A DNA stretch of 13,622 bases from DATEHQ01 sp035279525 (GTDB lineage: Bacteria > Chloroflexota > Dormibacteria > Dormibacterales > Dormibacteraceae), in assembly GCA_035279525.1 (NCBI GenBank), contig DATEHQ010000192.1:1-13622 (forward strand), in the 5' to 3' direction. Made by a program: the position numbers and the translations under genes. Position 1 is the stretch's first letter; each line of letters opens with the position of its first letter. The notes beneath the pieces are model-generated. The model did not search any database. It was not told the origin of the DNA and saw nothing but the letters and a program-made list of their open reading frames with translations. Shown piece by piece: positions 1 to 5,864 of this stretch.

Positions 1-1
1 G

Positions 2-202
2 GATCCAAGCTGGTCGCCGCTGTTCGTCGCGATCAGCGGCCTGGTGACTGAGGTGGGTGGCCTGATGACCCATGGCGCTGTGATCGCACGCGAGTACGGC
101 TTGCCGGCCGTCGTGGGGGTGGAGGCCGCCACCCGGCTGATTCGGGATGGGCAGCGGATCCGGGTGCATGGGACGGACGGGTACGTCGAGATCCTGCCCT
201 AG
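2..202 (+). CDS. PEP-utilizing enzyme, mobile (phosphohistidine) domain, C-terminal fragment
   Basis: Only the last 66 residues are in the window; the 5' part lies upstream. The visible piece carries the swivelling phosphohistidine domain shared by PEP synthase, pyruvate phosphate dikinase, enzyme I of the PTS and rifampicin phosphotransferase. Its signature is GGLMTHGAVIAREYGLPAVV; the His at visible residue 24 is the one phosphorylated in this family. It ends with the usual short beta tail (IRVHGTDGYVEILP) and a TAG stop. In this family a domain at the very C-terminus fits PEP-synthase-like or Rph-like architecture (ATP-grasp first, His domain last), but the substrate cannot be told from this fragment. 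It is followed by 144 bases without a gene before the tRNA, in which I see no convincing terminator. Confidence 0.88.
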   Translation, partial: DPSWSPLFVAISGLVTEVGGLMTHGAVIAREYGLPAVVGVEAATRLIRDGQRIRVHGTDGYVEILP

Positions 203-346
203 GAGGATGCGCGCAGCTCGAGGGTTGGAGGGCTCTCGTTCGCGCGCGCGGGGTACGAAGTTCCCGCGGCTGTAGGACGAGCAATCGGTTTCAGGTTTGC
301 CCGGGGAAGTGGCTGCAACAGCGTCCGGCTACCCTTTCCGCATGAC

Positions 347-422
<76 letters not shown>

Positions 423-513
423 GTTCGCGTATCTCGATCGGCTGATCCGCATGAGCGCGTTGATCACCGTGGCAGCCGGCCCGTTCGCCCTCAGGCGCTC
501 GGCTCCGGCGTCA

Positions 514-684
514 TCACTTCCAGAGCCACCGCCAGAAGCCACCGCGGCCCAGGGCGCGCCCAACGAGCCGGTTCTTGATACGGCGCTCGACGCGTTTCGG
601 GCTGCCGCTCGCCAGGGCCTGGATGTCGTCCACGCGACGAGCGGTGCGGAACAGCATCGACGACAGGGATCGACGGCGCGGCAT
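514..684 (-). CDS. small basic Trp-rich conserved protein, 56 aa
   Basis: This small open frame encodes a 56-residue very basic protein. It begins MPRRRSLSSM and ends with a Gly/Trp tail, GRALGRGGFWRWLWK. The centre (RVDDIQALASGSPKRVERRI) resembles, from memory, a small protein of unknown function found widely in Actinomycetota, with a Lys-Asn, Gly-Arg and Trp-rich C-terminus. I cannot name the family or a function. The ATG at 684-682 is preferred because the frame upstream of it runs into the csoR operator. There is no clear Shine-Dalgarno; the sequence just before the ATG reads CTATCGCC. The gene is divergent from csoR, and a possible promoter on its strand spans the csoR operator. It could still be a spurious frame. 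Confidence 0.55.
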   Translation of the reverse strand: MPRRRSLSSMLFRTARRVDDIQALASGSPKRVERRIKNRLVGRALGRGGFWRWLWK

Positions 685-731
685 GGCGATAGGGTAGCGC
701 CCGCCGGTCACGCATTGCCAGGCCATGGCAT

Positions 732-748
732 ATACCCCCTTGGGGTAT
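732..748. promoter_or_regulatory. CsoR operator (perfect 7-3-7 inverted repeat)
   Basis: ATACCCC (732-738), spacer CTT, GGGGTAT (742-748) is a perfect inverted repeat. Known Cu(I)-sensing CsoR operators are pseudo-palindromes with C-tracts and G-tracts flanked by TA-rich ends of this type (TATACCCC...GGGGTA). It lies immediately before csoR, as expected for autoregulation by a Cu(I)-released repressor. The site also sits between two divergent genes. Confidence 0.85.
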
Positions 749-751
749 GAT
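746..751 (+). promoter_or_regulatory. -10 box of the csoR operon
   Basis: TATGAT matches the sigma70-type -10 consensus in 5 of 6 bases and overlaps the right half of the operator, so bound CsoR would exclude RNA polymerase. No good -35 is visible at 16-18 bases upstream; TTGCCA at 715-720 is 25 bases away, too far. A transcript starting 7-8 bases downstream would begin at about the GTG at 759. Confidence 0.45.
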
Positions 752-758
752 GGAAATC

Positions 759-1034
759 GTGCCGGGGTACACCAAGGACAAGCACAAGATCGAGGCCAGG
801 CTCAGCCGCATCGAGGGCCAGGTGCGCGGGATCAGAAAGATGATCGAGGAGGATCGGTACTGCATCGACGTCCTCACCCAGGTCAACGCGACCAGGGCCG
901 CCCTCGAAAGCGTGGCGCTGCAGCTGCTCGCCGACCATACGGAGCACTGCGTGACTGACGCTATCCGGTCGGGAAAAGGGAGCGCGAAAGTCAAAGAGCT
1001 CAACGACGCGGTCGAACGGATGGTGAGGAGCTAG
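759..1034 (+). CDS. csoR: CsoR-family Cu(I)-sensing transcriptional repressor
   Basis: This is a 91-residue all-helical CsoR/RcnR (DUF156) repressor. It binds its operator in the apo form and lets go when Cu(I) binds. From the GTG start, the first helix has the family sequence RLSRIEGQVRGI. The Cu(I) ligands are Cys35 (in YCIDVLTQ), His60 and Cys64 (in DHTEHC). Their spacing (25 and 4) equals that of M. tuberculosis CsoR Cys36-His61-Cys65. The second-sphere Tyr and Glu are also present (Tyr34, Glu80), which favours copper over the Ni/Co or formaldehyde members. Start choice: in-frame ATGs at 747 and 750 lie inside the operator and -10 box, so GTG 759 on a leaderless mRNA is preferred; 747 is the longer alternative. 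Its end provides GGTGAGGAG, the ribosome site for the next gene. Confidence 0.95.
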   Translation: MPGYTKDKHKIEARLSRIEGQVRGIRKMIEEDRYCIDVLTQVNATRAALESVALQLLADHTEHCVTDAIRSGKGSAKVKELNDAVERMVRS

Positions 1035-1039
1035 TCGAA

Positions 1040-2356
1040 TTGTTTGTGGTCGACGCGGTCCTCCACGCCCTCCAGATCTCGATCTTCATGCTCTGGGAGG
1101 TCCTCTGGCCGCTTGCCTTCGGCTTCCTGCTGTCGGCCATGGTCCAGACGGTCGTTTCCAAACGCGCGGTGGCGAGCGCCCTGGGGAAGCCGGACCTGAG
1201 GGGTTTCGTTCTCGCGTGCGGCCTGGGCGCCGCCAGCTCCTCGTGCTCCTACGCGGCGGTCGCCGTGGCGCGCTCGCTGTTTCGCCGCGGAGCCGGCTTC
1301 GTCAACGCCATCATCTTCGAGTTCGCGTCGACCAACCTCGTCTTCGAGCTCGGGTTGGTCCTCCTCGTCCTCCTGGGCTGGCAGTTCGTGGGCGCCGAGT
1401 TCGCCGGTGGTCTTCTGATGGCGGTGATCGTGTGGATCCTCTTCAAGCTGACCCTGCGCCCGAGGATGGTCGACGCGGCGCGGCGTCAGGCCGAGCTCGG
1501 GGTTGTGGCCTCGACCCACGAGGCACATGGCGAGATGGACGTCTCCATCACGGATGGCCCTTTTCTTTCGCGCCTCTTCTCCCCTCGGGCCTTCACAGCC
1601 ATCTCACACGCCTTCTACATGGACCTGCACGCCCTGTACCTCGACCTCGGCCTTGGCTTCCTGATCGCCGGGGCGCTCGCCGCCTGGGTGCCGAACAGCT
1701 GGTGGCAAGCCCTGTTCTTCACCAATCACCCCGTGCTCAACGAGTTCTGGAGCCCCTTGATCGGTCCCGTGATCTCGATGCTCAGCTTCGTCTGCTCGGT
1801 CGGAAACGTGCCCCTGGCGGTGGTGCTGTGGAACGGTGGCATCAGCTTCGGCGGAGTCATCAGCTTCCTCTTCGCCGACCTGATCATCCTACCCATCCTC
1901 AACATCTACCGGAAGTACTACGGCGGCCGGATGTCGCTCTACCTGCTCGGAGTGTCATACGTGGCGATGGCGCTCGCGGGCTTCCTTGTCGGGGCAGCGT
2001 TCCAACTGGTCGGAATCGTTCCAACCAATCACCACGTCGCCGTCTTCGAAACTCGACCAACCTGGGACTACACGACCTTCCTCGACATCGCATTCCTGGC
2101 CTTGATGGCCGTGATGGCGTGGCGGTTCGTGACCACGGGCGGCATCGAGATGCTGCGTGCGCACGCCAGGCACCGGGAGGCAGGCGCGGAGCACTTTCAG
2201 GACCCGGTCTGCGGGATGACCGTGGACCGCACCGAGCATCGCTCGTTCCACAACGGCAAGGCGTTCTACTTCTGCTCCGCGGGTTGCAAGGAAACCTTCG
2301 ACAGCGATCCGGACAGATACACACGCGAGCACGCGATGGGACCCGGGTCCAGCTAA
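1040..2356 (+). CDS. ArsP_1/DUF318-type permease with C-terminal YHS metal-binding domain
   Basis: This 438-residue inner-membrane permease probably moves copper or a copper complex. Residues ~10-135 and ~190-365 are the two hydrophobic halves of the ArsP_1 (PF03773) fold. They contain Cys60, the motif SSSCSYAA with Cys69, FEFASTNLVFELG, and in the second half CSVGNVPLA (Cys252) and ADLIILPILNIYRKYYGG. A hydrophilic loop (~138-180) separates the halves. Residues ~386-432 are a YHS domain: DPVCGM (Cys391) then FYFCSAGC (Cys412, Cys416), a fold often fused to copper and heavy-metal transporters. The start is TTG 1040, chosen because GGTGAGGAG (1022-1030) lies 9 bases upstream; GTG 1046 would be too far. 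It is 5 bases from csoR and so under its control. Other family members export trivalent organoarsenicals; the CsoR context argues for copper here, but the substrate is inferred. Confidence 0.88.
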   Translation: MFVVDAVLHALQISIFMLWEVLWPLAFGFLLSAMVQTVVSKRAVASALGKPDLRGFVLACGLGAASSSCSYAAVAVARSLFRRGAGFVNAIIFEFASTNLVFELGLVLLVLLGWQFVGAEFAGGLLMAVIVWILFKLTLRPRMVDAARRQAELGVVASTHEAHGEMDVSITDGPFLSRLFSPRAFTAISHAFYMDLHALYLDLGLGFLIAGALAAWVPNSWWQALFFTNHPVLNEFWSPLIGPVISMLSFVCSVGNVPLAVVLWNGGISFGGVISFLFADLIILPILNIYRKYYGGRMSLYLLGVSYVAMALAGFLVGAAFQLVGIVPTNHHVAVFETRPTWDYTTFLDIAFLALMAVMAWRFVTTGGIEMLRAHARHREAGAEHFQDPVCGMTVDRTEHRSFHNGKAFYFCSAGCKETFDSDPDRYTREHAMGPGSS

Positions 2357-2373
2357 GGTGAGCTGGACGCCCT

Positions 2374-2838
2374 GTGGACGCTGAAGAGAGAGCCAGACTC
2401 GTCCGGCAGTACCGCGACGGCTACCGCGCCGTGGTCGAGTCGCTCTCCGATCTGACCGATGAAGAGCTCGACCGCTCCCAGAGCGGCGAGTGGACGCCGC
2501 GCCAGGTCGCCCATCACCTCGCCGACAGCGAGATGATGTCCGCGATCCGGATCCGGCGCCTCCTGGCCGAGGAGAAGCCTGTCATCGAGGGCTACGACGA
2601 GAAGGCGTTCGCCGAGAAGCTGACGTCGGATCGCCCGATCGCGCCGTCGCTCGAAGCGATGCGCTGGGCTCGCGAGACCTGCTCGCAGCTGCTCGAGCGC
2701 ATGGGCGACGAGGACTGGAAGATCATGGGCACGCACACCGAGAGCGGCCCCTACGGGACCGAGGACTGGTTGCGCATCTACGCCGCCCATGCTCACGACC
2801 ACGCCCAGCAGATCAAGCGATCGCGGGGAAAGGGCTAG
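2374..2838 (+). CDS. DinB-fold (DinB_2/YfiT-like) putative metal-dependent protein
   Basis: This 154-residue four-helix-bundle protein is of the DinB/YfiT superfamily. The metal-binding His triad is visible: His48 in WTPRQVAHHLADSE, and His139 and His143 in HAHDHAQQI near the C-terminus. Known members include thiol-dependent S-transferases (bacillithiol or mycothiol users) and many proteins without known function; the substrate cannot be read from the sequence. The start is GTG 2374, with AAGGTGAG at 2355-2362 about 11 bases upstream. It lies 17 bases after the permease and 2 bases before the M20 peptidase, so it is likely co-transcribed with both. A role in thiol or copper stress is possible but unproven. 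Confidence 0.85.
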   Translation: MDAEERARLVRQYRDGYRAVVESLSDLTDEELDRSQSGEWTPRQVAHHLADSEMMSAIRIRRLLAEEKPVIEGYDEKAFAEKLTSDRPIAPSLEAMRWARETCSQLLERMGDEDWKIMGTHTESGPYGTEDWLRIYAAHAHDHAQQIKRSRGKG

Positions 2839-2840
2839 GC

Positions 2841-4229
2841 GTGGCGACCACTCATACGCTGCTCGAGGCCGCGCTGGCGCGAGCGAAGGCGTCGCGTGAC
2901 AGGGACCTGGCGGACCTGATCGACGAGCTGCGCATCCCTTCGATCAGCACGCTGCCCGAGCGGCGCGCCGACTGCCTGCGCAACGCGGAATGGCTGCGCG
3001 AGCGCTTCGAGAAGCTCGGCATGAAGACGCAGGTGGTCGACGTCGTCGACGGCGGTCTTCCGGTCCTGGTCGCCGAGTGGAACGGCGCCGGTGGCAAGCC
3101 GCACCTCACGATCTACGGCCACTACGACGTGCAGCCGCCCGACCCGCTCGAGGAGTGGACCTCGCCGGCGTTCGAACCGCGCGTCCACGACGGAATGCTG
3201 TGGGCCCGCGGCGCCGCGGACAACAAGGGCAACCACATGACGACGTTCAAGGCCGTCGAGCACCTCTTCGCGGCGGGCGGCCCGCCTGTCAACCTCCGCT
3301 TCCTGATCGAGGGCGAGGAGGAGATCAGCGGCCAGTCGCTGCCGCGCTACATCCGGAAGCACGGCCGCGAGCTCGAGACCGACGCGGTGATGGTCTGGGA
3401 CAGCGGGATGGACGAAGACGGGCACCCCACTCTCGCGACCGCCCTCAGAGGGCTCGTTTACACGGAGCTTCACGCGACAGGTCCTGCCGTGGACCTCCAC
3501 TCGGGCTCCTACGGCGGGGTCGCGCCAAACCCGATCAACACGCTGGCCCACGTGATCGGCGAGCTGAAGGACCGTGAGGGCCGCGTCACCATCCCCGGCT
3601 TCTACGACGCTGTCCGGCCGCCCACTCCCGAAGAGCTCGCCGACTGGAAGAAGAAAGACGCGGGCTATGTCGAAACCGTCAAGCGGCAGTCAGGCGCGCG
3701 TGAGCTGGAGGGCGAGAAGGGTTATCTGGCGCTCGAGCGCACAGGAAGCCGGCCGACGCTCGATGTCAATGGGATCATCGGTGGCTTCACGGGCGCCGGG
3801 GCGAAGACGGTGATCCCGGCCCATGCCTCGGCCAAGGTGAGCATGAGGCTCGTCCCAGACCAGGACCCCGAAGCGGTGTTCAGCAGCTTCGAGAAGTACG
3901 TGCAGAAGCTGACCACGCCCGGCGTGACGATCAGGGTCGAGCGCCTCGGGGCCGCGCCACCCGTGCAGTGCGGCGTCGACCATGCCGCGGCGCGTGCGCT
4001 CCGCGCCGCCTACAAGGAGGCTTTCGGCAAGGACACCGCTCTGATCCGGGTCGGCGGATCGATCCCGGTCTCGGTCGACTTCCAGGAAGCCCTCGGCGCC
4101 CCGCTCGTGATCAGCGGGATCGCGCAGTCGGACTCGGCCGTCCACTCGCCCAACGAGCGCCTGCTGATCGACAACTACCACCGAGGGATCGAGGCCGTGA
4201 TCAGGTTCATCTGCAACCTGTCGATGTAA
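2841..4229 (+). CDS. M20 family metallopeptidase (dipeptidase)
   Basis: This 462-residue cytosolic di-zinc peptidase belongs to the M20 dipeptidase group (carnosinase/CN2-like). The catalytic domain has the zinc set in order: His94 and Asp96 in IYGHYDVQPPDP, bridging Asp127 in GAADNKGNHM, the general base Glu160 and metal ligand Glu161 in IEGEEEISG, Asp187 in VMVWDSG, and His435 in SAVHSPNE. The inserted dimerisation (lid) domain runs roughly 205-365 and begins LVYTELHATGPAVDLHSGSY. Length and motif order are normal for the family, so the enzyme looks complete. It likely cleaves dipeptides or related N-acyl amino acids; the exact substrate is not visible. The start GTG 2841 follows the DinB stop by 2 bases, with GGGGAAAGGG at 2824-2833 as ribosome site, so translation is probably coupled. 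It ends 20 bases before the convergent MFS gene. Confidence 0.95.
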   Translation: MATTHTLLEAALARAKASRDRDLADLIDELRIPSISTLPERRADCLRNAEWLRERFEKLGMKTQVVDVVDGGLPVLVAEWNGAGGKPHLTIYGHYDVQPPDPLEEWTSPAFEPRVHDGMLWARGAADNKGNHMTTFKAVEHLFAAGGPPVNLRFLIEGEEEISGQSLPRYIRKHGRELETDAVMVWDSGMDEDGHPTLATALRGLVYTELHATGPAVDLHSGSYGGVAPNPINTLAHVIGELKDREGRVTIPGFYDAVRPPTPEELADWKKKDAGYVETVKRQSGARELEGEKGYLALERTGSRPTLDVNGIIGGFTGAGAKTVIPAHASAKVSMRLVPDQDPEAVFSSFEKYVQKLTTPGVTIRVERLGAAPPVQCGVDHAAARALRAAYKEAFGKDTALIRVGGSIPVSVDFQEALGAPLVISGIAQSDSAVHSPNERLLIDNYHRGIEAVIRFICNLSM

Positions 4230-4249
4230 CCGCTCGCGGTAACGCTCCA

Positions 4250-5440
4250 CTAGACCACTAACCCTTCCGACCGCGAGCCTGGCCCATCGTGGACCGGGCT
4301 CGCTTCGGAAGATTGCGGAGCCGGCCGAAGGTTGCCTGCAAGAAGCGCGATCACGAGCGCGCCCCCGAGCGGGATGAGCATCGCGACGCGCAGGCCGAAC
4401 CTATCCGCCGTGTTGCCGATCAGCGCCGGGCCGACGACCGAGCCGGCGTAACCCGACGACATCACGAACGCAAGCGCGGTGCCGCTCGTGCCGAGGTTCG
4501 CTCCGGCCGCAAACGCGAGCGGGAGGATGACCGCCGTCCCGATCCCCACGAGCGCGAAGCCGAGGCCAGCGCCCGCCAGCGCTGGGAAACCAATCGCCAC
4601 GGCAAGCCCGACCGCGCCGAGGAGCGCGCCCAGCCGGGCGACCATCACACCGCCGATGCGCGCCGTCAGCAGGTCGGCGCGAAACCGGGTCAGCATCGCT
4701 GCCAGCATGAAACCGCCGTAACCCGCCGCCGCCACGCCCGCGTTGACGTGGCTCAGGTCGCGGAGATAGAGCGTGCTCCAGTCCGCCGTCCCGCCCTCGA
4801 CTATGTAGCCCGCGAGAGCCACGACCGCCACGGCCGCGATGGGACCGGTCAGCCACAACCGCCCGGCGCCTGGCCGCGCGACTCGAGCCCCGCCCGAACG
4901 CGTGTCGGGCAGATCGCGTAGGAGCCATGCGCTGCCGAGCGCCACGACGACGGCGATGGCGGCGAAATGCGCAAGCGGCGCGATCGCGAAGTAGGCGGCG
5001 AAGGCAGCCGCAACCGAGCCGACCACGGCACCCAGGCTCCAGAAGGCGTGGAAGCCGTTGATCAGCGGCCGCTCGGCGAGACGCTCGAGTTCGGCGCCCT
5101 GTGCGTTCTCCAGCACATCGAGCACGCCGGCGCAGAAGCCGTTTAGGACCATCCCGAACATCAACTCCGGCAGGTTGGCGGCCAGCCCCAGCGTGACGAG
5201 CGCGACGCCGAGGACGGGAGTGCCCGCCCTGACGAAGCGCCGGGCCCCGGAGCCGAGCAAGAAGCGGGCCAGAGTGGCACCCACCACCGCGCCGACCGCG
5301 AAGACCAGGAGCGAATCACCGACCTGGCCGTCGCTCAGGTGCAGGTGGTCCTTGATCGCCGGGAGTCGCGGAATGAAGCTTCCGCTGACGACGCCGAAGG
5401 CAAGAAACGCGACCGAGACCGCGCGCCTTTGCGAGGTCAA
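4250..5440 (-). CDS. MFS transporter, YbjJ-like
   Basis: This 396-residue 12-helix major facilitator superfamily protein sits in the inner membrane. Its N-terminus (FGVVSGSFIPRLPAIKDHL, residues ~15-33, then LSDGQVGDSLL) and the later NAQGAELER and GFHAFWSLGAVVGS segments match the YbjJ-like group, whose substrates are unknown; family members are usually annotated as sugar or drug permeases. The start is TTG 5440-5438, which overlaps the TGA stop of the upstream gene (TTGA). Upstream, the open frame to 5653 has no ATG, GTG or TTG near it and no hydrophobic content, and it lies inside the neighbouring gene. The last gene of the minus-strand block, it ends convergently with the dipeptidase. No strong terminator separates them. 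Confidence 0.9.
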   Translation of the reverse strand: MTSQRRAVSVAFLAFGVVSGSFIPRLPAIKDHLHLSDGQVGDSLLVFAVGAVVGATLARFLLGSGARRFVRAGTPVLGVALVTLGLAANLPELMFGMVLNGFCAGVLDVLENAQGAELERLAERPLINGFHAFWSLGAVVGSVAAAFAAYFAIAPLAHFAAIAVVVALGSAWLLRDLPDTRSGGARVARPGAGRLWLTGPIAAVAVVALAGYIVEGGTADWSTLYLRDLSHVNAGVAAAGYGGFMLAAMLTRFRADLLTARIGGVMVARLGALLGAVGLAVAIGFPALAGAGLGFALVGIGTAVILPLAFAAGANLGTSGTALAFVMSSGYAGSVVGPALIGNTADRFGLRVAMLIPLGGALVIALLAGNLRPAPQSSEASPVHDGPGSRSEGLVV

Positions 5441-5814
5441 GACGCGGGTGCGAGCTCGAATGTCGCTTTTTCGCCCTGGGTAAGGGGTTCGTTCGCTTTC
5501 GATGGCTTGACGTACGAACCGTACTTCTCGCGGTAAAGCTGTGAAACTCGCCGCGCCTCGGCGGGGTCGCTCACATGCCGCGGCTTGACACTCACCTTTT
5601 TTCTGCCGACGCGCAGTGTGCCTTCCCCCGCGGCGATCAGGTTCTGCGGCCATTGGCGCTCGAGGCCCCCGCCGGATCGGATGAACACACGCCGGCCGTC
5701 GGTGCCGATCCAGATCACGACTGGGCGGGCTTTGCCCGAGCTTCGTCCTTCGGTCGTCAGGGTCACCTCGCGCTCACGGGAGATTGCATCGAGGACGCTT
5801 TTTTCGAACAGCAC
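5437..5814 (-). CDS. DUF2255-like small protein (split beta-barrel type)
   Basis: This 125-residue soluble protein has a body resembling DUF2255 and the flavin/F420-binding split-barrel proteins. It has an N-terminal helix (EKSVLDAISREREV), paired strands ARPVVIWIGTDG and RRVFIRSGGG, then LERQWPQNLI and a strand pair rich in basic residues (TLRVGRKKVSVKPRH). The C-terminal helix is EARRVSQLYREKYG. No catalytic residue is known for DUF2255; cofactor binding is a guess. The start GTG 5814 is preferred because GGAAAG lies 7 bases upstream; TTG 5829 is possible. The frame stays open much further upstream, but that part lies over the end of the DUF2142 gene. Its TGA overlaps the start of the MFS gene (TTGA), so the two are probably translated together. 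Confidence 0.75.
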   Translation of the reverse strand: MLFEKSVLDAISREREVTLTTEGRSSGKARPVVIWIGTDGRRVFIRSGGGLERQWPQNLIAAGEGTLRVGRKKVSVKPRHVSDPAEARRVSQLYREKYGSYVKPSKANEPLTQGEKATFELAPAS

Positions 5815-5864
5815 GGCATCACTTTCCAACAGTTGGCTCGTCTCTGGTTGTTCCGCGGTGTGGG

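Larger units (their letters stand above)
728..756 (-). promoter_or_regulatory. possible promoter of the small-protein gene, spanning the CsoR operator
   Basis: On the minus strand, TTTCCA (756-751, 4 of 6 to consensus) and TATATG (733-728, 4 of 6) are separated by exactly 17 bases, and the palindrome 732-748 fills the spacer. A start about 7 bases after the -10 would give a leader of about 37 bases before the ATG at 684. If real, CsoR would block this promoter too. The boxes are weak, so this is tentative. Confidence 0.25.

Noticed and set aside
203..346. GC-rich inverted segment (GCGCGC ... CGCGCGC) after the PEP-enzyme gene as terminator
   Set aside because: The arms are low-complexity CG runs about 30 bases apart with no T tract; no confident terminator or tRNA promoter could be assigned.
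4230..4249. Short hairpin ACCG-CTCG-CGGT between the convergent dipeptidase and MFS genes as a terminator
   Set aside because: The stem is only 4 bp with no T run on either strand; too weak to call.
5441..5653. Extended N-terminus of the MFS gene up to 5653
   Set aside because: The extra residues are basic and low in hydrophobicity, lie inside the DUF2255-like gene, and the TTGA overlap at 5437-5440 gives a natural start just before helix 1.
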